Assembly: GCA_039111635.1 (NCBI GenBank)
Contig: JBCAQO010000014.1
Span: 1,302,001 to 1,366,000 of the forward strand
Source of the DNA: Heterobasidion occidentale
Lineage: Eukaryota > Basidiomycota > Agaricomycetes > Russulales > Bondarzewiaceae
DNA length: 64,000 nucleotides
Direction: 5' to 3'
Shown: positions 48,440 through 59,345 of the stretch, piece by piece
How the letters are laid out: every line of letters starts with the position of its first letter
Numbering within the stretch: the first letter of the stretch is position 1
Translations under genes and position numbers: made by a program
The notes under the pieces: model-generated
Seen by the model: only the letters and a program-made list of their open reading frames with translations
The model's database searches: none
What the model was told of the DNA's origin: nothing

Positions 48440-49941
48440 TTAAACAGCGCTAGATGACTGATTGAGCACACTCTCGTGCGTACCCATCAAAGAAGGAACG
48501 GAGTACTGACCTAACGCGATGTCGACGCGAGCCTCAGCGTCACTATCAGAGCCTCCGTCAGATGAATCTGGGTACAGCCACCATAGTGTTTCCGCCAGAC
48601 GCGTTTCGACTCCGTGCACGACAGCCTCATCGACACCAGTCCCGTGTGTCGCAGCGTCGCCTGGGAGCGCCCAGGTAGCGCAAGGCTTGCCGTCACATCC
48701 GTTCGTGAGCCATCTTGTCCCGAACTCCGCGTTGTATGCGTCTATCCAAAGAGTGCAACCGAGACAGCTCCGCTTGCTGCACCCGATAGCGCGCTGTCTC
48801 ATTGGGCGAGGGGGACAGCTAACATATGGATCCGAGGGCGGCAATGGCTTGCTGAAGTGCTGAACGATGCGAACTTCGGCGTGGATGCATGCATTGACGA
48901 TCCGCCGATCTTCCCAGTTAGCACGCAACTCGGGAAAATCTATAGCGAGTGTCTCCAAAGCGTCTGAAGACGGGGGAGTTTCGGCACCGCACGCACGCTG
49001 CATGGCGCCTACATAGTTGTCGGAAAGATGAACTTGACCCTCTCCCGAATCAACGAAGGTGTTACTGACCCAACGATACGGGATTCCATCTGGAAACAAC
49101 CGTTTCGCCATCTTGACAAGCTGTGTGACGCCGCCAAAGTATTGGCAGACTTTCGCCAGACGCCGTTTTAACCTCTCGGCCCTCTTATAGCGCTCAGAAT
49201 TCTCAGGAGCTTCGCAAAGAGACTTCAAGAAGGGAGAATGCAGGAGAATTTTTGCCAGATTGTCGAGCAACGAGTACCACCTCGTTGATGCGTCGACATC
49301 ATCTGGGTCCAATGGGGACTCGATGTTTCGAGATATGGAGAACAAGCTTGCTGATAATTGTCAAAAAGTCTGGCTCTTCGCCCTTGTATACCCCTTTTCG
49401 GTAAATGGCTGAATGGGGGAGCTCTTTTTCCAAAGAGCCCGGCGTGTAGTGCGGCAATGCGGAGTGGAGGTCAGTAAGAAAATCGGATATGGACTGATGA
49501 AGGTCGCTGATCCTTTTGTTAATATTCGCGAGACAACGCGAAAGCAAGAAGGGAAAGACACCGAAGGCATTGCGGGTCGCGGGTCGGTAATGGTAGCAAT
49601 AAGACGGGCGGTCGCGTCTTCATCCTCGCGAGTGGGAGGCCTATTCATGGCCAGCACGAGACTCAGGCGCTCGCTCTTGTCGAACGTGGCCGCGACGACT
49701 TCTCTAGGTTCGCCTGTGGTGAGCGCGATGGCGATGACATCGAGGATGCGGAGGCCGGTGTCGGTGTCTGCGGTGCGCATGTACAAGCACTCAACTTGCA
49801 TATTGGGGTATGGCCCAGTGGCTTGGCACTGCATGTCGTGGTCGGAGTAGTGGAGCTCGTGCAGAAGCTGCAGCTGCTCGGAGAGTGTCTGTTGATCTGG
49901 TGCGGAGAGTGTGCATTGTCGGAGGAGGGCTGGGCGGCCAT
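48440..49941 (-). pseudogene. OTT_1508-like deaminase copy C, frameshifted N-terminal half with open deaminase domain
   Basis: It opens ATG-AAQPSSDN (49941). An insertion of about 19 nt before QTLSEQLQLL shifts the frame. A 1-nt deletion after IATITDP (near 49580) and a 2-nt deletion before SPLDPDDVDAS (near 49340) shift it again. From 49345 a 301-codon frame is open to TAA at 48440. It contains VCQYFGGVTQLVKMAKRLFPDGIPYRW, SGEGQVHLSDNYVGAM, the first zinc motif CIHAEVRIVQHFSK, and the second motif IGCSKRSCLGCTLWIDAYN, followed by CATWALPGDAA. The HAE and the two close Cys are the expected metal and catalytic residues, so a short protein with a complete deaminase core could still be made if internal initiation occurs. 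As a full gene it is broken. Confidence 0.72.
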
Positions 49942-52900
49942 TTTTTGGAAGGAGGGGTCAGAGAGAGATTGTGGCGGCCCACACTTTGTCACAATCGAGT
50001 GAGAAAGTTCCCACGAGCGTATTTCGGGTCAAAAAATACAAAAATCGACGGAGACCTGCATCCACGACTCGTAAGTAGGTGTCTTGCACCTGTTGCAGAC
50101 ACGACCGCACATATATCGATATACGCGCTATCAGAGGCCTCCCACTTTACAGCCTCTGGATGCCTTCCACGAGGTCGCGCCTCGATCGCGCTGTGGAGGC
50201 AGGCTCACACTGCATATCTCTCCAAAACCGTTCGCAAAACGCTCAAGAAGATAAGCCAAGGCTGGCTGGGCTCACTCGCAGATGGTCACCCTTCTCGTAC
50301 ACACATCCCAAGAACCCGACGGAGTTCTGTCCGGACCGTCATCGTGTGTACATAGAAGACTGAAACGTCGTCCAGAGGTAGAGACGATCCATCTGTACCG
50401 AGAGTCGTGGAGGCCAGATCATCCCGCCTTGCGAGAGCCAAACCGTTTGAAGTCACCACTATCAAGAGGGTTTGCGTTTGAAAACTTTGGTGTTGACATA
50501 TGCATGTCACGGTTTACAGGGCTCTCGAACTGGCATTCAACTGACGCCCTATATATTCGCCTCCCCTTGTCCTTGACTATACGTGTTTTGTACAGGATAT
50601 GAACAAGAGCCTATCGTCAGCCCGTGTGGAGCATGGCTATCGGCCTCTAGAACGTGAAGACAGGTCAGCACCTGTCCAATCACTTAGCTCCATCGAAATG
50701 GCAAAGGACGTCCTCCAACTGGCCAGATCACAGAGTGGTGGTGCCGACAAGTTGAGGCCGGTGAGCATACACTATCAGGTTCATATTGTGAGAATGAATC
50801 AAGGTAAAGGAACAGGTCCAGAGCGCGCTAGGTGAGGCCCTTCCCCACGTTCGATATCGTCTAGCGATCATCTACCGAACAACTGAATGTCAACGTCAGG
50901 TCCAAGTACGATCGCACGAAATACTGCTTATACGATTCCACAATGCATTGGTGGAAAGCTTTCAACCTTCGATGAAAAGCCCACTCGCTGAAGGTGCATG
51001 TGCATCCACACGAGGAGCATCGTTTGTCGCACTAGTCAAACCTTCAGTGAACGAAGAAGCAAGCATCAAGTGCGGACGAGAGAGTGTGTGGTGCTGGCGA
51101 TGATCATGAAAGTCAGTACTTAGGAGCCACCTTGCTTTGTGTGACAAGGCTATCTCCGTGGCCGACCCCGAGTCCACTCCATCGATTGGCGAGCACAAAC
51201 GTGCGAACGCGACCCCAACTGGGTAGTAGCGAGGTGAAGAGCCACCGTCTCGAAAAGCATCGTCCGGAAGTTGCCTTCCAGACTCGACTTCCACACGGAA
51301 CGAGAATGCTGCACAAACGCCGGAGCCACTTGGCCGCACCAATAGCAAATCGTGCGGCCTGTTGCAACGTTCGCGGTTCGCCCGATACGACACGATAACG
51401 CACGGCTGCGAACAAGGGTCCCGTCTGCGAGCGACCTGGGCAAGATCGTGATCGAGCTTGCACGGACAAGGAATCTGTGAGAAAGGCATGCAGGCACTGT
51501 CGAACGTGGAACATTGCTAGTCAATGATCGGCCTGGCCAGGATCCATCCCTGCGTGCCGACCCGACGCGTGTCTACCGAGCGGCAGCACGCACACGCTGC
51601 CCGGAATTCTCGGGGTATCCCTTGCCTGGCACATGCATACGCCGAGTCTCATAGAGTGGATGAGACGATGTGGACGATAAAAGCGTAGGCTGCTATGCGG
51701 CGTAGGGTGAATTGCGGACACTTTGCGAGGGCCAGAGACCCCCAAGAGGTGCCTCTTCCAGTGACGCAATGGACCTGGACCCTGAGTGAAAAAAGCAAAG
51801 AAGCAAAGCAAAACACGCGCATCACACTCGAGAGAAATGAGAAACGTACAAATCTAACACCCGAAGGGCCACAGATAGCTCAAGAAGGCCTCGGACTTTT
51901 TAAGCCCCCAGGTGGCTAGGCCTATGTTACGTGCGCTACCGACGGTATGTAAAGCATACTTTGCGGCCCCTTGTAGAATGAAAGTGATGACTAGAAACTC
52001 AAGAGGATGCCGAAGTGAAGCTAGCGAGTTAATCAGCTGAACGGGTTGACTTTGAGGGCATGCCTTATGGGCTATGCACGACATGCCTGGGACGATTTCA
52101 ACGACCAATCATCCCCTGCCGCAATGGTCAGATGAACATGCGTGGTGGGCGAGCATCCCGTGCGACGGAGCGCCATCGGAGCACGACCGAATGCAGAGAT
52201 ACGGCCTAGTTCGATGGCTCACGAGATAGATTGGGCCAGATCGTTGAGGCAGGAAGTCTCCAGAGAGAACGCTGGCTCGGGGACGATGCGAGCTTAAAAC
52301 GCCACAACGATGTCTTCTGGAACAAGATAGGAACCGGGAAGACAAAGGCCAGGATACGCTGGATGCTTTGTCACGGATTCCACGAGGAGGACGCGTGCGT
52401 GTTGGCGCTGCGAAGGTCCTGGTGGTGAATTCAGCGTAAGCCCGGATGCGCCGTGAGCGTTTACCTGTGAAGCGTTTCAGTCTTGTGTGATTCAATAGAC
52501 ATTCATGCACCGAATGACATCAACATATCCTGCTCGTCGTGATACTATTGTAAGGGCGAGACTCAAAATGGATTGTAACATCAGTTAGTTTCCGATTCCA
52601 CAGCATTTTCCAAAGCACTCGCCTGAAGCACCGCGGGTCAACAGAACCCTGACGAAGGACGGTCCATTTCCTAGGATCTCATAAAGTGCCATATAAAGAT
52701 CCAGACGTCGCATACTTTTGCCACGGAAACGGGTTTTGTAGCATGTTGATGGCCTCGAAGGCCGAGCATCGCGTATGATGGGCTGGCCCGAGTAAAGTCA
52801 CGCATGCATTGCCAACACGACTCAAGGAAACCGAGCAATGCAGTGGCGGGATACTCGGCATCAAAGCTGTGCGCGGAAGATCCACGGGCGGGGGCGTGCC

Positions 52901-55769
52901 ATCTTTCCTAGAAATGCATCAAAATTTTGATGAGCCCAAGACGGTGCGCAAAGGAGAGAATCACATCAACTCGGGGACGTACTACTACATAGGTAGCACC
53001 GCATCCACCCACTTACAGGGGCATACGGCGGCAGATGGCGCGTGATGGAAACAAGAATCGGAATGGCGGAATGGAACAATAGAGAGCGAGCGACTGTTGG
53101 CCGTAAGGGGCCTACAAAGCGGATTTCCTGATTCAGTAAGTCAACAGGATAAACGGCGATTAGCGCTGACAGGGTCTTGAGTAGGGACCCTAATACACCG
53201 ATAAAGCCTGTACAGTCACCACGGAATGCACGCTGCGAGTATAGCAGCATACATATATAGAAGGCAGACCCGCAGTGTTCCAAAAACACTCGTCGCTGGG
53301 AGATAGAGAAATCAAATCGACCGCGCGAAAATTCCTAGGATTTCGCGTTTGCACGCCGCCTTTCACGTCGATCTCCAAAACCAGACAGAACCCGGTCGAT
53401 CGGAGCCATACATACACACGGACGCCAGAATCTGGCGCCGTGCGCTGCCTAAATCAAGGAGAAGCTTTAGCGCTCGCCCGGGACAGGCGACTGGAATCCC
53501 AAATCCACGTACCATAAAAATCAACAGCAGTATATTGAATCGGATAGAAGACCCCCGTAGTAAACGACGAACTCGTGATTTGGCTGGACGAAGCGACTCT
53601 CTGTACTGTCCGAGCACGGAACATGTAGATGTACTCGATAGAATTGACGGCCACCTGGAACGAAGAACATAAGGAAGCACCCTACTTACCAGGTGGAGGT
53701 ATGACTGACAAGCGGAACTTTACGAAGCGGTCTCACACGTTTATGGACCCTGGCTTGTCCTCGGTCGTTCCCTCAGGATTTATCCAAGAAGTATACGCTT
53801 CACATTGCGCAGTGGAGATCAGCCACGGGTGGTAATAACGCGGGCCCGCCACCAGTGCCGATAAGTGTCGAGAGTTGGGATCGCCGGCGTATGTGGCGCG
53901 CTGTGCGCCTAACGTCGCTGATACAGTATGTTGGATCAAAGTGCACGATTGGAAAAGACACAAGGAAGCACACACTGAGCGACTATCACTGCGACCGAAT
54001 GCCTTTCCTCGTCATCCTTGGGAATTACAATGTCTTGGCCCTGACGTGGAAAAAACTGCGCTTACGACGCGGCACCCAGCGCCATTGGCGTTGTGCGTCG
54101 TTTAGGGTCCAAGGATCGCTCGAATGGAGGGGATGAGCGCATAGAGCGCCAGTGCCGGAGGCTCAGTCCTGTCCGCCTAGTACAAGGAAGCGAAAAGCCA
54201 AATGCGAGCCCCCTGTTCGCCAAGTCAGCCTGCGCGATGACATACGATGACACGCTCGGGAGCCTATTCAAATCACAGCGCTGCACCGCGGCCTGCGCGC
54301 AGCCTCGAGGTGCTGCTTTCTTGCGGCGCTTGTCGCGCGAAACGTCAGTGCGCTCACGAGATCATCAGGGAGATATTCACCTGGTCTGGCAGGTCTGGCG
54401 GGGATGCAAGCAGGGTGTGCGATGACGGCCATGACGAAATTCGTGCCATAAGAGATGCCAGGCAGTCAGTCTGATCGCCGCCGCGAAACCTCGAGGGATC
54501 GTCCACTCGGGATACAGCAGGCGAGACTCGGGGAACAGCACACCGCACACTCGCAACAACTTGCCAAGTCACGAGACGCGTCGACGGAGCCAAGGAAGGG
54601 CGCCGAGACGACGCCGTGCGCAACGAGCGGCGCAAAGCCAGCGAGACGCGAACCCAAAACAATTGCGGTGAAGAGAGCGAGATGCGGTCGCCAGTCGAGG
54701 GAATTCCGAATGGCCATGCGTGCAGAGCATTGCACGAGGTTATTCGAATTTTACAGCAAAAGTCCCCGAAAGTAGCGGCCCGGTACCCATTATTACATAA
54801 AACAACAATGCACAGAAAGCGTGCAAACAATAATATTCGTAGCCTATCGTCATCTGTACGTTGCTCCCCAGACTCTAATCCAACCCTATCCAATCCTATC
54901 GACCAGACGACTCTTCGTATTTCGAACAGAGACACGCGAACAGCCGCCATCACTGACGGAGCAGTAGCGCACAGCCAGCTACAGCCAGCAACTTTTGGAT
55001 TTGCGAATTTGTAAATGATGTCGCTCAGATCCCGTAGCCGTGATGTCGAAGGCGCACACGGCCCCAGACCGGTGGCGTCGATGTAGGGGACCGCAGAGAT
55101 CGATGCGCGATGGTCGATGCGTCGATGGGTCGCGCCAGATAATATCAGATAGCCATCCCCGGCTGGGCACACGTATCTTGGGCCCGCCTGGCAGCGACCG
55201 CGAGAACAAAGAGGAACAAGGCAGATATGCATGCGCACGAGAGAAGCAGGGCGGTCCGTCCCATCAGTTCGCTGATCCGCGCACCCACGCTCGCGCGACA
55301 AGCAGCACTTGCAAAGAGAAGCTGCGTTATGGCATATTGCATATATCCTGCATGCTCGCTCTGAGAGACAATTGACGTCGGAGGAAAACCCTGGGTAAAC
55401 GTCCTGCTTTGGGCGGTATCGCCCAGGGTCATGTGAGGCCACTCCGGCAGGATGATAAAACCCTCACGAAAGCCCGCATCCGTTCCGACGGGGGACGAAG
55501 CTGGACCCTGCCCGCTGGACCCTGAATATAACGCTGCCGTTTTCTCTAATTTCGAACACGGGCCGCGCAGCACGACCTAGCACGACTTGCGGGCGAGTTC
55601 TTCCTACGAGCAGTTTATCGACAGTCTCCACGCCCCAGGGTCTGTCCAGCGTGAGCTGATAAAGCGCGCGATCCAGACCCACGAGGCGACCCCATGACCC
55701 ACACCCCGCTGCCTCCGATGGTAAAACGTGTCCCGCAGAAGCCGCGAAGGGGCTCGCAGCCTGAGAGAA

Positions 55770-55825
55770 GACCTGCACGGAGTTCGACGCGCACCCTGAG
55801 AAGACCTGCACGGAGTTCAATTTTG
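55770..55825. repeat. Two-copy direct repeat
   Basis: AGAAGACCTGCACGGAGTTC occurs twice about 31 bp apart, each preceded by CCTGAG. Confidence 0.7.
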
Positions 55826-57782
55826 AGATCTGAGGAGCACGATCCAGCGTATAGCGATCTCGACGGAGGGCCGAGCGCAACTTGTGCCAGCTTGGGCTGA
55901 CTTGTGCCAGCGGCTTGTGCAGGATGGAGTTCCGACCCTCGACGCGTGCCGTGATAGCCTTTCTGATGCCCAACGGCCCGAGCGAAAGAGACGTTTGAAC
56001 GCTTGCGCGCCACAGGGCGATCGCCCGCCCGCTCGCCCCACGAAGGGCCGCGAGCGGTAGATTTAGGGACCCGCACGAAGTGGTGTCGCTCCTCGCCCTC
56101 GCGGGGGACCCACAATGGATGCTAGACGGCTCCGCTGGCAGGCCACCTGAAAACCTAAAGCGCCGGCCATCAGTTTGAGGGAGGAGGCCAGCGCCAGCGC
56201 CTAGGCTACTGCCTGCTGCTGCAAGGGGAGGGATGGCCATCAGGAGGCTCATCTCCGCGCTAATGGGCGTCTATGAAGCATCGTATCTGTATCTGTAAAC
56301 CTGGGACTTCCGTGCCAGCGGTAAACGCGAGGAGGCTGAGTGAGCGATGTTGGCCCTGCGGGATCAGAATCACTACTATGAGTGAGTGCTTCAGCTCGCG
56401 AGCGCGTCATTTTGGGACCCTCGGTGCGCGCGCTGTCGAACAAGGCTCTGTGAATTCTGCACGTTTATCAACGAATGTCATTGGGGGGTCTCAGGGCACG
56501 CTCAGTACGTGAAGCCCAAGCCTGCCCAAGCGCACAACCAGCGAGGTGCTCTTACGAGCTTCCAAATGCAGGCTCGGACGTGACACACTGCCAGCATCGA
56601 CCATCACCAGGGAGGTACTCCAACACGTGTGTTCCGGGGAACATTCCAGTCAAAGAAGACGTTCGCCTCGCTGCAATAGTTGCAATATGCGCCGGACGCT
56701 CGGGCCGCGCGCCCCCGATGCAGGCAGGCCCTGCTTAGTAGTTGCTTATTGCAGGCCCCTGTGGCTGGCGGCGCCGCCCTGCGGACGTGAGCGACGGGCC
56801 CATATACGACAGAAGTGAGAACTGAGGGCTTGGGAACGCAAGGGAACACACTGCGCCGCGCGACGTCGTGAGTGCCCTCGCGCCGCGGACACGCGCACCG
56901 CGAGGAGTTCATTAACGGACGACGTGCGCGATGGTGTGGTGCGGGCCAGCGCCGCACGCCCAATCCAGCCGCGTCGAAGCTCAGGCCTGCACGCACAGAG
57001 CAGCGGCCTCGTCGACGTCCCACGGAGGCGCTGACCGTCGCCCCGTTCCGCGCGAATCCGAACACGCTGCGCCTCTTTGCTCACATCCGTCACCGTACGT
57101 GCGAAAGCTACTATGAAAAAAAAAGATGAACGACACGAGGCGGGATCATTCCAACTGTAAGTGTACGAGATATGATGCGTTACGCGACAGCCCTGCCGTT
57201 CGCGTGTCGCCCGCATCAGTCATCAACGCTGTCGTAAACCGCACGACGACGGTCACGCCAACAGCTCGAGCGCGCGCAGAAAGGCCGAAAGAGACCGACG
57301 ACGGCTGATGTGCCGAAAAGGCCGAGGCGCAGCAGCGCCGGGAGCAGCCTGGAGAAGGTGGAGCAGGGGCGGGGCCTGGCGTGGCGTGGCGTGGCGGGGC
57401 GTGGCGGGGCGGGGAGAGATAGGAAGCGGCAGATGGACGTGCCCGACGTCCGTAGCGTCGTATCGGGAGCGCGAGGCCCCGACGGCGGCACGCGCCGATG
57501 TCGTGATCGTCACGTTTTGCCGCGGCGATATCACGCACCCACGGCTCGACCGACATTCGCGCTTTCATAAACTTCTAATAATGAATGATAATGCCACCGC
57601 TCACCTCACCTCGATTTATTTGCATGATAGTACGATTCGGAACGACAGATCGCACAGCGCAGCGCAGCGTGGAATAATGGATAAACTTCTTCGCGGTCAC
57701 ATAATTGAATTCTTTTTTGACTGCCTATGCCTAGATGTGTATGATGCAAAAATACAAACATGCGGTGACGAGATACGTGTGC

Positions 57783-57806
57783 AGAGAGAGAGAGAGAGGG
57801 AGGGAG
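57783..57806. repeat. AG microsatellite
   Basis: Run of AG dinucleotides grading into GGGAGGGAG. Confidence 0.85.
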
Positions 57807-58108
57807 AGACGATGCAAATGAAATGCAGATAAACCTGACCGGAACCCCAAGAGCACCCGATAAACGTGCAATAATCCATAACCGTGGCCTGCAAGCGAGA
57901 AACGAATGATGAGAACGCCAGAGATGCGAGGGCGGGGGGATAAGGGGGCAATAGAATAGATACGAGGTCGTGGACAATAAAAAGCACGATGAAGCTATGA
58001 ACGATCAGTAAAGAGTCTTATACAATTAGCGGGTGGAAGAAGACCACCGGAGATAGATGTGCAAGCAAAAAAAAGGAAATAAGACACAAAAATGCGAGAC
58101 GTTTTCAA

Positions 58109-59246
58109 CTACCAGACGGTCCGTGTCGCATATGCGAACATGTCACGGCCAGCTTTCGATTTTGGGTGATGAGTCGACGATGCGGGGGAGACATGGACGG
58201 AGCGTATTGATTCCGGGGAGGACGGCTTAGAAGACGGCTTGCTGGCGGGCGGGAGGGGTATCGAGTGCGTGGTGACAGGTGGCATCATGATCGCGTCGCC
58301 CGCGAGATCCATGTTCGTCGACGACGCAGAGCCCGAGAGGACCTTGACGAAGTCGCCGACCTGGGGGTCCTGAGGCGTCTGCGGCGAGATAGATGACGCA
58401 GGGGAGGTCGAGGTGGAGTGCGACGACGCGGCGTCTCGGGGGTGGGCGGGTACGAGATCGAGTGGACGCGATGGCGGGCTGCGTGGGCTTGGGCGGCGAC
58501 GTCCGCGGACCGAACATGGGGATGGAGGTGGAGGTGGATGCGGAGGGGATGGAGTGCGGGAAGGTGGAGGGCGAGGGCTGGGGCAGGATGATCTGGGGGT
58601 AGGGCCCAGGGCCGGCGAAGTCGCGGCGCACCTGCGCCTCAAAGTCGCGCAGGATCGAGGGCTCGACGTTGAGCTGCCACTCGAGGTAGCTGCACATCTC
58701 GCGCTCCATCTGGTTGATCTCGCGGAGGGCGAACATGCCCTGGCCCACGATGCACCAGGACTTGTTGGAATAGGTGTCGTCACAGATGATCTTGGAGGCA
58801 ATCATGAACGCTGAAATAAATAGTCGGTGGCCCGAGGAGCCCTTCGCGGCGGGGAAGCGGGCCTTGAGTCGCTGGAGGAGGTAGAGGGAGGCGAAGGTGA
58901 CGGCGGTGTGGAGTCGTGTCCGATGGAGGGCGTAGGCGATGAAGTGGTCCAGTCGCGGGGTGGGGGTCGAGGCGGCGGAGGTCGGTAGAGGGGCGTCGGG
59001 GCAGGCGAAGAGGTGTGAGACGAACCGAGCACTTAGCTTTGCTACGTGCTCGTTTCCATGGTACGGATCGCTACTGCTGGACGACGACTGGGTGGATCGG
59101 GGTTAGGACGGAGCAGAGGGCGGGGAGGCGGTGTTTAGTTTACTCACTGTTGGGGTGGAGTGGCTGGCCGACGAGCGGGAGACCTTCTGGGGTTTGCGAA
59201 AGGGAGAGGGGTGGCGGGGGACGGAGGGACCGGAGACGGAGGCCAT
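58109..59246 (-). CDS. PHO80/PCL-type cyclin, probable homopolymer frameshift
   Basis: Exon 1 (59148-59246) starts ATG-ASVSGPSVPRH; exon 2 begins about 59036 after an AAG acceptor. The cyclin box is clear: LDHFIAYALHRTRLH, ASLYLLQRLKARFP, FISAFMIASKIICDDTYSNKSW, then FALREINQMEREMCSYLEWQLNV. These are the signatures of Pho80/Pcl cyclins, which activate a Pho85-type kinase in phosphate sensing and cell-cycle control. After a proline-rich tail segment (SIPMFGPRT-PPKPTQP) the frame degenerates. Dropping one C from the CCCCC run near 58440 switches to a frame with DAASSHSTSTSPASS, DFVKVLSGSAS and a stop at 58109, which looks like genuine tail sequence. I therefore take 58109 as the end and the extra C as an assembly error or mutation. 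Length would be about 340 aa. Confidence 0.78.
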
Positions 59247-59334
59247 GGACAGGACGGGACGGGACAGGGTGGAGGAGAATGGAATATAATGGGATGGGGA
59301 GGGCTGTGGGAGGGAGGAGGGCGTTAGCGGAGGA

Positions 59335-59345
59335 CTTATATAAAG
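59335..59345 (-). promoter_or_regulatory. TATA box of the cyclin gene
   Basis: CTTTATATAAG about 90-100 nt upstream of the cyclin ATG. Confidence 0.5.

Larger units (their letters stand above)
44560..50040. repeat. Tandem array of three deaminase units
   Basis: Three direct units (A 44560-46150, B 46160-48440, C 48440-50040) share coding sequence and promoter-side sequence. For example the GAGCACGACTC and CACAAACC/CACCGAAC-type stretches occur upstream of A at 45580-45800 and upstream of B at 47880-48100. Confidence 0.7.
50041..58108. other. 8 kb with no supported gene
   Basis: No open frame here shows a domain, a plausible exon chain or a balance of residues like a real protein. The longest frames (such as 54354-55442 minus) are Arg/Ser/Cys-rich, as expected from GC-rich noncoding DNA. 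Minor repeats occur at 55770-55825 (a CTGCACGGAGTTC block twice), a G-rich GGCGTGGCGTGGC tract near 57375-57415 and an AG microsatellite at 57783-57806. It could contain unrecognised noncoding RNA or decayed elements. Confidence 0.5.

Noticed and set aside
54354..55442. 362-codon open frame on the minus strand
   Set aside because: Composition (Arg, Ser, Cys, Ala) fits GC-rich noncoding DNA; no motif, no introns, and overlapping open frames on the other strand.
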